From JADGGV01 sp035715725 (lineage in GTDB: Bacteria; Gemmatimonadota; Gemmatimonadetes; Longimicrobiales; RSA9): a stretch of DNA of 64,000 nucleotides. The stretch is from positions 1 to 64,000 of the forward strand of contig DASTKT010000143.1 of the NCBI GenBank assembly GCA_035715725.1. The letters run 5' to 3'. This document shows, piece after piece, positions 56,617 to 64,000 of this stretch; positions within the stretch are counted from its first letter, which is position 1, and every line of letters starts with the position of its first letter. The notes under the pieces were generated by a model. The model worked only from the letters and a program-made list of their open reading frames with translations, was not told where the DNA came from and did not search any database. The translations under genes were made by a program, and so were the position numbers.

Positions 56617-57673
56617 CACGCATCTCTGGGCCGTGGTGCTGGCGGGCGGGGTCGGATCCCGCTTCTGGCCGGTGTCTACACCACAGCGGCCGAAACAGCT
56701 CCTTCCGCTGGCGGGCGTGCGCGCATTGCTCGCGCAAACGGTCGAGCGGATCGCCCCGCTGGTCCCCCTCGATCGACTGCGGATCCTGACGGGCCGCGCG
56801 CTCGCACAGCCGATCCTGCGGAGCCTCCCGGAGCTGAAGTCCGAGAACCTCCTGCTCGAGCCGCGCGCCCGCGGCACGGCACCGATCCTGGCGTGGGCGG
56901 CGGCCGAACTCCGCAGGCGGGACCCCGAAGCCGTCATGATCTCGCTCCACGCGGATCACGTGATCGCGCCGGCGGAGCGCTTCCGCGAACTCCTCGCGCG
57001 CGTCGCCGAGCTGTCGCGCCGCGACCGACTGCTGTTCACCGTCGGGGTTCGGCCGGACCGGCCGGAGACCGGCTTCGGCTACATCCGCACGGGCGCGCCG
57101 ATCGCGGGCCCGGTCGACGCGCACCTCGTCCGCAGCTTCGTCGAGAAGCCCGACCGCGCCACGGCGGAATCCTACGTGGCGAGCGGCGACTACCTGTGGA
57201 ACAGCGGAATCTTCGTGTGGCCGGCGGAGCTGCTGCTGGACGAGATCGCTCGACATACACCCGAGCTCGCGCCGCTGCTCCCGCTGCTCGACGAGGGGCG
57301 CATCGACGAGTTCTTCGAGCGGGCGCCCAACCTGACCATCGACGTCGGGCTCCTCGAGCGGAGCCCGCGCGTCGGCGTCGTGCGCGCGACGTTCGACTGG
57401 GACGATGTCGGCGCCTGGGACGCGGTCGCGCGCAACCGCGAGCGCGACGAGGCCGGCAACGTCACCGTCGGGGACGCCTGGCTCGTCGATTCCGAGGGGT
57501 GCATCGCCTGGGCGGAGGACGGAAGCGTCGTCGTCTTCGGCGGTCGCGACCTCGTCGTCGTGCGGACCCACGGCGTCACCCTGGTGGCGCCCCGCGACCG
57601 GACCGCCGACCTGAAGAGCCTCCTCGAGCGGCTCCCCGCGCGCCTGCGCGAGCCCGAAGCCGATAATGGCTGA
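56585..57673 (+). CDS. Mannose-1-phosphate guanylyltransferase
   Basis: A 362-residue nucleotidyltransferase forming GDP-mannose. The signature WAVVLAGGVGSRFWPVSTP is followed by RPKQLLPLAG. The active-site segment is SLHADHVI and the sugar-binding part is GYIRTGAP and FVEKPD. The C-terminus FDWDDVGAWDAV is diagnostic; there is no isomerase domain. The start is unclear: a TTG at 56585 inside the regulator gene is the only ordinary start before the nucleotide motif, while an ATT at 56612 is another possibility. Confidence 0.9.
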   Translation: MRESTSSSPIDTHLWAVVLAGGVGSRFWPVSTPQRPKQLLPLAGVRALLAQTVERIAPLVPLDRLRILTGRALAQPILRSLPELKSENLLLEPRARGTAPILAWAAAELRRRDPEAVMISLHADHVIAPAERFRELLARVAELSRRDRLLFTVGVRPDRPETGFGYIRTGAPIAGPVDAHLVRSFVEKPDRATAESYVASGDYLWNSGIFVWPAELLLDEIARHTPELAPLLPLLDEGRIDEFFERAPNLTIDVGLLERSPRVGVVRATFDWDDVGAWDAVARNRERDEAGNVTVGDAWLVDSEGCIAWAEDGSVVVFGGRDLVVVRTHGVTLVAPRDRTADLKSLLERLPARLREPEADNG

Positions 57674-58892
57674 GCTGGCACTCGTTCTGTTCGACGACCG
57701 TCGAGCCCGGGACTGGATGCCCTTCGCGCTCACGCGCCCGGTCGGTGAGCTGCGCTTCGGCGCGTTCACGCTCCGGGAACGCGCGGAGCGCTGCCTCGGG
57801 GCGAAATGCCTGGGACACCTCACCTCGGAGCACCTGGCCGGGTTCGACGAGCCGGACGCCGCGCCGGTCCTCCGGCTCGAGGACCTGGCGCACGACCGAG
57901 CGCTCCTCTATCTCTCCTCGCGCGCGGTCCTCGACTTCGACGCACGCCCGGCCGTGGACCGCGCCGGTCCGCTCGTTTCGGTCGACGGCGAAGTCGCCGG
58001 CTGGCTCCAACGCGCCGGAGACGCACCGCCCCCGCCCACGTTCATCGTCGATCCCGCGGCGCAGGGTGCGGGTGCGCCCGCACCGCCCGCGGACCGGCTC
58101 CCCGGACGACTGCTCCGGAACGTCTGGGAGCTGGTCACGCGGACGCCACAGCAAGTGGCGCGGGACATCGCGTGGCTCTTCCCGACCGCCTCCGCGGCGG
58201 GCCCGCCCGGCGCGCACGTGCTGGGCGAGGACCGCCTCGTGCTGGGCCGCGGCGCCGCGGTCGAGCCGGGCGTCGTGCTCGACTTGCGCGATGGGCCGAT
58301 CTGGCTCGACGAGGGCGCGACGGTACGGGCGTTCACCCGCCTGATCGGCCCGGCCTACATCGGCCGGAACACCGTGGTCCTCGGCGGCTGCGCGGTCGGG
58401 GTCAGTGTCGGGCCGATGTGCAGGGTCCATGGCGAGCTGGAGGGCAGCGTCGTGCTCGGCTACAGCAACAAGGCGCACGACGGCTTCCTCGGGCACTCGT
58501 ACGTGGCGTCGTGGGTAAACCTCGGCGCGATGACCACGAACAGCGACCTCAAGAACAATTACGGCTCGATCCACCTCTGGACGCCGACCGGGGAGCGGGA
58601 CACGGGCGAGCTGAAGCTCGGCGCTCTCCTCGGCGACCACGTCAAGACCGGGATCGGCACGCTGATCAATACCGGCACCGTCGTCGGTGCGGGCTCGAAC
58701 CTGTTCGGCGCGTTGCTACCGCCAAAATATGTGCCTCCGTTCAGCTGGGGCTCGGGCGAGGACCTGTCGGCGTACGACCTGGACAAGTTCCTCGAGACCG
58801 CCGCGATCGTCATGGCGCGGCGCGATGTCGAGCTCAGCGCGTCGCACGCCGGGATGCTGCGTCGCGCCTACGCGGTCGGGCGGAGCGAATGA
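57666..58892 (+). CDS. GlmU-like sugar-phosphate nucleotidyl/acetyltransferase (TIGR03991-like)
   Basis: A 408-residue protein with a divergent N-terminal half (LVLFDDRRARDWMPFALTRP) that lacks the classical GxGTRM motif. The C-terminal left-handed beta-helix (about 220-370) contains the ARVHGELE and NNYGSIHLW-like segments. This organisation resembles the TIGR03991 group of Bacteroidota-type GlmU-like enzymes. It overlaps the previous gene by eight bases and the next one by ATGA. An envelope-sugar role fits, but the exact donor sugar is unproven. Confidence 0.75.
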   Translation: MAELALVLFDDRRARDWMPFALTRPVGELRFGAFTLRERAERCLGAKCLGHLTSEHLAGFDEPDAAPVLRLEDLAHDRALLYLSSRAVLDFDARPAVDRAGPLVSVDGEVAGWLQRAGDAPPPPTFIVDPAAQGAGAPAPPADRLPGRLLRNVWELVTRTPQQVARDIAWLFPTASAAGPPGAHVLGEDRLVLGRGAAVEPGVVLDLRDGPIWLDEGATVRAFTRLIGPAYIGRNTVVLGGCAVGVSVGPMCRVHGELEGSVVLGYSNKAHDGFLGHSYVASWVNLGAMTTNSDLKNNYGSIHLWTPTGERDTGELKLGALLGDHVKTGIGTLINTGTVVGAGSNLFGALLPPKYVPPFSWGSGEDLSAYDLDKFLETAAIVMARRDVELSASHAGMLRRAYAVGRSE

Positions 58893-59710
58893 GGATCACC
58901 GTCCTGGGGAGCGGCAGCGCGGGGAACGCCACCCTCGTTCAGGCGGACGGCGTCTGCGTGCTGGTGGACGCAGGGTTCAGCGGAAAGGATCTGGAGCGGC
59001 GGCTGCTCGAGGTGGCCGTCGAGCCCGCCTCTCTCTCGGCTATCGTCATCACGCACGAGCACGGCGACCACACGCGCGGGATGGGTGTCCTGGCGCGCCG
59101 GTTCGGCGTGCCCCTCTACCTCACGCCGATCACGCGCGCCGCGTGCGCGCGGCTGCTGAACGGCTCGGAGGACGTTCACGCGTACGCCTCCACCGAGCCA
59201 TTGCGGATCGGTCCGCTCGAGGTCCAGCCGTTCCTCACCGTCCACGACGCCGCCGACCCGGTCGCGGTCACGGTCCGTGACGTCGTCACCGGCGAGAAGC
59301 TCGGCATCGCCACGGACCTGGGCCGTCCGACCGCGGCCGTTCGTCAGGCGCTTTCGGGATGCGACGTCCTCGTGCTGGAGGCGAACCACGACGAGGCCAT
59401 GCTCTGGAATGGGCCGTACCCGTGGTCCGTGAAGCAACGCATCGCGTCGAGCCACGGTCACCTCTCGAACCGCGCGTCCGGAGAGCTGGCGCGGGAGCTC
59501 CATCACCGCGATTTGCTGCACGTCATCCTGGCCCACCTGAGCGAGCACTGCAACGACGGCGCGCTCGCGGCCGACGTCGTCGGCGCCGCGCTGGACCGGC
59601 TCGGATACGCCGGCGGGCTCGTGGTGGCGCCGCAGGAGCGCCCCCTCGAGCCCGTCGATGTCGCCACGCTGCGGCGCCGCACGGCGCCGGCGCAGCTCAA
59701 CCTCCTGTAG
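58889..59710 (+). CDS. MBL-fold metallohydrolase (YycJ/WalJ-like)
   Basis: A 273-residue metallo-beta-lactamase-fold protein. The metal motif HEHGDH is at 56-61 (THEHGDHTRG) and the further ligand segments are TDLGRP and SSHGHLSN. The start RITVLGSGSAGNATLV is typical of YycJ/WalJ, a group linked to cell-wall or DNA-repair functions. It overlaps the GlmU-like stop (ATGA). It ends 12 bases from the convergent rseP, with no terminator between. Confidence 0.9.
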   Translation: MRITVLGSGSAGNATLVQADGVCVLVDAGFSGKDLERRLLEVAVEPASLSAIVITHEHGDHTRGMGVLARRFGVPLYLTPITRAACARLLNGSEDVHAYASTEPLRIGPLEVQPFLTVHDAADPVAVTVRDVVTGEKLGIATDLGRPTAAVRQALSGCDVLVLEANHDEAMLWNGPYPWSVKQRIASSHGHLSNRASGELARELHHRDLLHVILAHLSEHCNDGALAADVVGAALDRLGYAGGLVVAPQERPLEPVDVATLRRRTAPAQLNLL

Positions 59711-59722
59711 GCCCGCCCCGCC

Positions 59723-61117
59723 TCAGATCCCGAACAGCCGCAGGACGTCGTTCGCCACCGCCCAGACCATCAAGGCGACGACCAGGACGAAGCCGACCTG
59801 CGTGAGCCGCGCCCGCTGCTGCACGGTGAGGGCGCGCCCGCGAACGGCTTCCACCGCCAGGAACATCAGGTGGCCGCCGTCCAGGACCGGGATCGGGAGC
59901 AGGTTCAGCACCGCCAGGTTCACCGAGAAGAGGGCCATGAAGCGGAGGAACGCCTCGAGCCCCGCCCGGGCCACGCGCCCGCTGAGCTGCCCGATGAGGA
60001 TTGGCCCGCCGAGGTTCCGCGGCGACTGCCGGCCGAGGACGAGGTCACGCAGGAAGTCGACGACGAGCGTCGCGTAGCCCCACGTCTCCTGCGCGCCATG
60101 GACGATGGCACCGCCGATTCCGGGGCGGACCTTCGGCGGGAGCGGCGCCATCACCCCGAGGCGGCCGACGGTTCGAACGGAGCCGTCGGCCAGCGTATCC
60201 GACTCGGCCCGCGGCGTGGCGGTGATGGCCAGCCTCTGCCCGCCGCGCTGGATCCCGAGCGGGAGGGGCTGGCCCGCGTGCGTCTGCACCACGTGCACGA
60301 AGTCCTGCCAGAAGCGCACCGGCTCGCCGCCGGCCGAGACGACGCGGTCTCCCGGGCGGATTCCCGCCTGCCGCGCAGGGGACTCCTCCAGGACCTCGCC
60401 GACCACGGGCTCCTGCGCCGGCGAGAGTGCGTTCGCCAGCTTGCTGCGCTCCTTGTCACCCGCCGGCAGCTCGACCGTCACCGGCGGCGTGCCCGCGAAC
60501 CGCACCTCCGTCGAGCCGGGCGGAAGCGTGAGCAGCGCCCGCGCCACGTCGGCCCAGTCCTCGACCGATTCCCGGCCGATGCCGACGATGCGGGTGCCGG
60601 CCGGGACGCTCGCCAGCGCCTGCGCCCCCGGCGGCAGGTCGCTCGCCACGACCGGTCCCAGACGCGCCTCCGGGGACGTCTGCACGCCCCAGACAAGCGC
60701 CGCGGCGGCGAACACGAGGAACGCGAAGATGAAGTTCATGATCACGCCGGCGGAGATCACCAGCGCTCGCGCCCCGACCGACTTCGACTCGAAGTCCCGG
60801 GGACCGCGCGCCGGCGCGACCGTCGCGTCGGCGATGCCGGCGTCGACGATGTCGGCGGCGACCGTCTTCCGCTCGTCCTTCCCCTCGATGACCTCCATCT
60901 CCTCCATGCCGGCCATCTTCACGTAGCCGCCGAGGGGGAGCCAGGAGATCACGTATTCCGTCTCACCGCGCCGAAACCCGACCAACTTCGGCCCCAGGCC
61001 GATGGAGAATCGGGGCACCTCGATGTCCACCAGCTTCGCCGTCACGAAATGCCCGAGCTCGTGCACGAAGATGAGGACACCGAGGACGATGATCGTCGCG
61101 AGAATTGTGATCAACAT
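59723..61117 (-). CDS. rseP: RIP metalloprotease RseP
   Basis: A 464-residue site-2 protease. The zinc motif is HELGH (residues 19-23) inside the first TM and the third zinc ligand is in LLPIPVLDGGHL. A PDZ domain lies between about 235 and 320 with GIRPGDRVVSAGG. It cleaves membrane-bound anti-sigma factors or signal peptides. Its ATG overlaps the dxr stop by seven bases. Confidence 0.96.
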   Translation of the reverse strand: MLITILATIIVLGVLIFVHELGHFVTAKLVDIEVPRFSIGLGPKLVGFRRGETEYVISWLPLGGYVKMAGMEEMEVIEGKDERKTVAADIVDAGIADATVAPARGPRDFESKSVGARALVISAGVIMNFIFAFLVFAAAALVWGVQTSPEARLGPVVASDLPPGAQALASVPAGTRIVGIGRESVEDWADVARALLTLPPGSTEVRFAGTPPVTVELPAGDKERSKLANALSPAQEPVVGEVLEESPARQAGIRPGDRVVSAGGEPVRFWQDFVHVVQTHAGQPLPLGIQRGGQRLAITATPRAESDTLADGSVRTVGRLGVMAPLPPKVRPGIGGAIVHGAQETWGYATLVVDFLRDLVLGRQSPRNLGGPILIGQLSGRVARAGLEAFLRFMALFSVNLAVLNLLPIPVLDGGHLMFLAVEAVRGRALTVQQRARLTQVGFVLVVALMVWAVANDVLRLFGI

Positions 61118-62253
61118 GCGCCGTCGATTCTCCCGCGGACGGCCGCGCGAGCGCGGCGGTCCGCCTCCAACACCGTCTCCAGGGCGTCGACCGCAACCAC
61201 CGGTTGCGCCTCGAGAGCGGCTTCGATTGCATGGGGAATGCCCTGGAAGGGCAGTTTCCCGGCCAGGAACATCTCCACCGCGACCTCATTGGCGGCGTTG
61301 TAGATCGCCGGCGCCGTGCCGCCCTGCCGCCCCGCCTCGACGCCCAACCGCAAGGCCGGGAAGCACGCCACATCGGCCGGCTCGAACGTCAGCTCACCCG
61401 CCCGCAGCGGATCGAAGCGCCGCGTCCCCTCATCCGGCAGCCGGGCCGGGTGGGTCAACGCATACAGGATCGGCAGCTCCATGGTTGGAAACCCCATTTG
61501 GGCCAGCACGGATCCGTCCACGAACTCCACCATCGAATGGATGACCGATTGCGGGTGCACCACGACCTCGATGGCGTCGTACGGCATGTCGAACAGAAAG
61601 TGCGCCTCGATGACCTCGAGGGCCTTGTTCGCGAGCGTGGCGGAGTCGACCGTGATCTTGGCGCCCATGCGCCACGTGGGATGGCGGAGCGCCTGCGCCG
61701 GCGTCACCGCCGCGAGCGCCTCGGGTGTCCAGCCGCGGAACGGGCCGCCCGACGCGGTCAGGATGAGCCGCCGGGCCTCCCGCGGGGCGGAGCCGGTCAG
61801 GCATTGCAGGATCGCGCTGTGCTCGCTGTCGATGGGGATCAGCTCGCCGCCGCCGCGACGGAGCGCGTCCAGCACGAGTGGACCGCCTACCACCAGCGAT
61901 TCCTTGTTCGCCAGCGCGAGCCGCTTCCCCGCCTCCAGTGCCGCCAGCGTCGCCTCGAGCCCTGCCGCGCCGACGACCGCATTGATGACGATGTCGGCAT
62001 CGGGGTGCGCCGCCGCCGCGAGCAAGCCCTCCCGGCCGCGCAGCCAGTCCTCGCCGGCAGCGGGCGGACCGTCGCCCTCGACGAGCACGGCGATGTCCGG
62101 AGCGTACCGCGCCACCTGCGTCGCCAGCCGCTCGGCGTTCCGGCCGGCCGCCAGCGCGGCAACCCGGAAGCGATCCGGGTGTCGGTCGAGCACCTCGAGC
62201 GCGCTGCGCCCGATCGAGCCCGTGGATCCGAGCAGGGCAACACCGGTGCTCAC
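61111..62253 (-). CDS. dxr: 1-deoxy-D-xylulose 5-phosphate reductoisomerase
   Basis: A 380-residue DXR of the MEP pathway. The NADPH motif is GSTGSIGRSALEVL near residue 9. The catalytic segments are ANKESLVVGG, PIDSEHSAI and ASGGPFRGW. The GTG at 62253 overlaps the cdsA stop by four bases. It is in the conserved order uppS-cdsA-dxr-rseP. Confidence 0.96.
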   Translation of the reverse strand: MSTGVALLGSTGSIGRSALEVLDRHPDRFRVAALAAGRNAERLATQVARYAPDIAVLVEGDGPPAAGEDWLRGREGLLAAAAHPDADIVINAVVGAAGLEATLAALEAGKRLALANKESLVVGGPLVLDALRRGGGELIPIDSEHSAILQCLTGSAPREARRLILTASGGPFRGWTPEALAAVTPAQALRHPTWRMGAKITVDSATLANKALEVIEAHFLFDMPYDAIEVVVHPQSVIHSMVEFVDGSVLAQMGFPTMELPILYALTHPARLPDEGTRRFDPLRAGELTFEPADVACFPALRLGVEAGRQGGTAPAIYNAANEVAVEMFLAGKLPFQGIPHAIEAALEAQPVVAVDALETVLEADRRARAAVRGRIDGAC

Positions 62254-63161
62254 GGCGCACCGCCGAGGTACGGCAGCGCGATCCGCAGGAACCAGTAGGC
62301 GATCGGGATCGTGAAGAAGAGGGCGTCGAAGCGGTCGAGGAGGCCGCCGTGCCCAGGAAGCAGGTGGCCGGAGTCCTTCACGCCGGCCTCCCGCTTGAAG
62401 AGCGATTCTGCCAGGTCACCGAGCTGAGCCGCCACTGAGACCACGAGGCCGCCGCCGATCCCGGCCACTGCGCTCATTGGAACGCCCAACCAGGCGCCGA
62501 AGATCCAATGCGAGAAGACGAAACCTGCCAGCATCGATCCGACCAGCCCCGCGACGGCACCCTCCACGGTCTTTCCCGGGCTGACCGCCGGGATCAGCTT
62601 GTGGCGACCGATCGCCCGCCCGACGAAGTAGGCGCACGAATCGTTGAACCAGGTGATGGCGATCGGGAAGAGGACGAAGGCCGTACCGGTCCACGGATTG
62701 AACGCGGCGGCCAGGGCCGCACCGTCCACCAGCGTCGCGCCCGGACGCAGGTGGCGCAGGAACAGCGCGTAGGAAAGGGTCCCGCCGGTGAATACGGCGC
62801 CCAGCACCGTCACGGCGACGGCCTCGAGCGGCAGCCCCTCGACGCCCCGTGCCCAGATCGCGGCCGCGGAAAACGCCAGCACCAGCGCGAGGGTGAGCTC
62901 CCAGAAGAGCGGCGTCGCCTCCGCCGGGTGCGGATGCCCCGCGGCCAAGAGGATGTACGCCGCCGCCGCGACGACCCCCGGGAGCACGAAGGGTCGGGCG
63001 CCCTGCAGCGCGGAGAGCCGATACAGCTCCGCCGTGGCCCCGGCTGCGATCAGTGCGAGCACCCCGCCAAGGATCCAGCCGCCAAGGTAGATGGCGGCCA
63101 CGGCGGCCGGAATGCCCACGGCCGCCACGGCGATGCGCTTGCCGAGCTCGGATCGGGCCAT
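62250..63161 (-). CDS. cdsA: Phosphatidate cytidylyltransferase
   Basis: A 303-residue integral membrane enzyme making CDP-diacylglycerol. About eight hydrophobic segments are present and the C-terminal signature GVKDSGHLLPGHGGLLDRFD is intact. The ATG at 63161 was chosen because the longer open frame upstream belongs to uppS. It starts two bases after the uppS stop. Confidence 0.95.
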   Translation of the reverse strand: MARSELGKRIAVAAVGIPAAVAAIYLGGWILGGVLALIAAGATAELYRLSALQGARPFVLPGVVAAAAYILLAAGHPHPAEATPLFWELTLALVLAFSAAAIWARGVEGLPLEAVAVTVLGAVFTGGTLSYALFLRHLRPGATLVDGAALAAAFNPWTGTAFVLFPIAITWFNDSCAYFVGRAIGRHKLIPAVSPGKTVEGAVAGLVGSMLAGFVFSHWIFGAWLGVPMSAVAGIGGGLVVSVAAQLGDLAESLFKREAGVKDSGHLLPGHGGLLDRFDALFFTIPIAYWFLRIALPYLGGAP

Positions 63162-63163
63162 GA

Positions 63164-63907
63164 TCAGCCGGTCGTCACCCGGCCGAACCGACGCTCCCGC
63201 TTCTGGAAGTCGTGAATGGCGGCGAAGAGGTGCTCGCGCCGGAATTCCGGCCACAGCAATGGCGTGATGTACAGCTCGGCGTAAGCGATCTGCCAGAGCA
63301 TGAAGTTGCTGATGCGCTGCTCGCCGGAGGTGCGGATGAGGAGGTCGGGATCGGGGAGATCGGCGGTGTAGAGCTCGTCGGCGACCGCCTCCTCCGTGAT
63401 CTCGTCGGGTCGGAGCTCGCCGGCGCGGACCCGGTCGGCGAGGCGGCGCGCCGCGCGGGTGATCTCCGCGCGGCCGCCGTAACTGATCATCAGGTTCAGG
63501 CGGAGGACGGTCCCCCCGGCCGTGGCGCGCTGGATTTCATCGATGGCGGCACGAGGCCCCGCGGCCAGCCGGTCGAGGTCGCCGTGCACGCGGACGCGGA
63601 CGCCCTGGCGTACCAGCTCGTCGCGCTCGCGCACCACGTAGAGCTGGAGCAGGCGCATCAGCGCCGATACCTCCCGTGCGGGCCGGCTCCAGTTCTCTTG
63701 GGAGAACGCGAACAGTGTCAGGATCGGCACCCGCGCCTCGATCGCGCCCTCGACCACGTCGCGGACCGACTTCATCCCCGAGACGTGGCCACGGTAGCGC
63801 GGCAGCCCCCGGGCGCGCGCCCACCGCCCGTTCCCATCCATGATGATGGCGACGTGCTCCGGGACCGGGCCGTCGAGCAGGATCTGCGTGAGCAGCTGGG
63901 AGGCCAT
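63164..63907 (-). CDS. uppS: Undecaprenyl diphosphate synthase (isoprenyl transferase)
   Basis: A 247-residue cis-prenyltransferase. The catalytic Asp24 lies in IIMDGNGRWA and further signatures are LTLFAFSQENWSRP, NLMISYGGRAEI and DLLIRTSGEQRISNFMLWQ. It synthesises the C55 carrier lipid for the wall. It is nine bases after the frr stop. Confidence 0.97.
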   Translation of the reverse strand: MASQLLTQILLDGPVPEHVAIIMDGNGRWARARGLPRYRGHVSGMKSVRDVVEGAIEARVPILTLFAFSQENWSRPAREVSALMRLLQLYVVRERDELVRQGVRVRVHGDLDRLAAGPRAAIDEIQRATAGGTVLRLNLMISYGGRAEITRAARRLADRVRAGELRPDEITEEAVADELYTADLPDPDLLIRTSGEQRISNFMLWQIAYAELYITPLLWPEFRREHLFAAIHDFQKRERRFGRVTTG

Positions 63908-63915
63908 CGGCCCGC

Positions 63916-64000
63916 TCAGACCTCCATCACTTCCGCTTCTTTCGCCTTGAGAAGCTGATCGATCCGGTGGATGTAGTCGTCGGTCAGCTTCTGCACCTCG
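63916..64000 (-). CDS. frr: Ribosome recycling factor, C-terminal fragment at the window edge
   Basis: Only the last 27 codons and the TGA are in the window. The C-terminus EVQKLTDDYIHRIDQLLKAK and the ending AEVMEV are diagnostic of RRF. The rest lies beyond base 64000. It is followed by uppS, the common frr-uppS-cdsA-dxr-rseP order. Confidence 0.9.
   Translation of the reverse strand, partial: EVQKLTDDYIHRIDQLLKAKEAEVMEV

Overview
This 64 kb window is a dense, high-GC chromosomal segment of core housekeeping genes from a free-living bacterium. I infer Gemmatimonadota or a close relative in the wider FCB group. The basis is the combination of a DUF4159/DUF4175 pair, an archaeal/eukaryote-type prolyl-tRNA synthetase, GatCAB, a TIGR03991-like GlmU-related sugar enzyme, lipoproteins of a style common in that phylum, and an all-methylmalonyl/thioredoxin/RsmI neighbourhood. 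The assignment rests on recognition, not on a database search. I see no tRNA or rRNA genes, insertion sequences, prophage or CRISPR. No gene-free stretch exceeds about 250 bases; the largest are 42664-42904, 56007-56223 and 8580-8776.

Layout. 1-5.9 kb: a membrane/coiled-coil DUF4175 protein, DUF4159, rsmI and trxA leftward; methylmalonyl-CoA epimerase and a glycosyltransferase rightward. 5.4-12.2 kb: a lipoprotein, clpB and a large secreted M14 peptidase leftward, each bounded by hairpins, then two small rightward genes. 12.3-19.4 kb: guaA, lysA, proS, hisS, folC leftward. 19.4-29.2 kb: accD, then the cell-elongation cluster mreBCD-mrdA-rodA, dut, alanine dehydrogenase and an M16 peptidase. 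29.2-39.4 kb: the transcription/translation block rimP-nusA-ylxQ-infB-DUF503 / rbfA-truB-ribF / rpsO-pnp-M16. It is driven by a near-consensus promoter and punctuated by an attenuator in the leader and an intrinsic terminator. 39.5-42.7 kb: murA, a phasin/UbiK-like protein, pgeF, a four-cysteine protein and an OsmC-family gene, all overlapping or nearly so. 42.9-46.9 kb: rightward PII-like gene, a nitrilase plus a degenerate NAD-synthetase-like partner, two membrane-anchored coiled-coil proteins and a zinc-phospholipase-C-like exported protein. 47-56 kb: gatCAB, pcrA, a sensor kinase, serS and a lipoprotein leftward. 56.2-59.7 kb: a response regulator, a mannose-1-phosphate guanylyltransferase, a GlmU-like protein and an MBL hydrolase rightward. 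59.7-64 kb: rseP, dxr, cdsA, uppS, frr leftward.

The most interesting item is the OsmC-family gene at 39487-39948. Its frame is interrupted by one in-frame UGA at exactly the position of the family's peroxidatic cysteine. The second cysteine is intact, and a hairpin with bacterial-SECIS-like geometry begins a few bases later. The simplest reading is a selenocysteine-containing OsmC-like peroxidase (Sec64/Cys132). It is the last member of a translationally coupled chain murA - phasin-like - pgeF - Cys4 protein - OsmC. Other points worth attention are a terminator/attenuator 15 nt before rimP, an Asp-type (fosfomycin-insensitive-type) MurA, and the nitrilase plus pseudo-NAD-synthetase pair.
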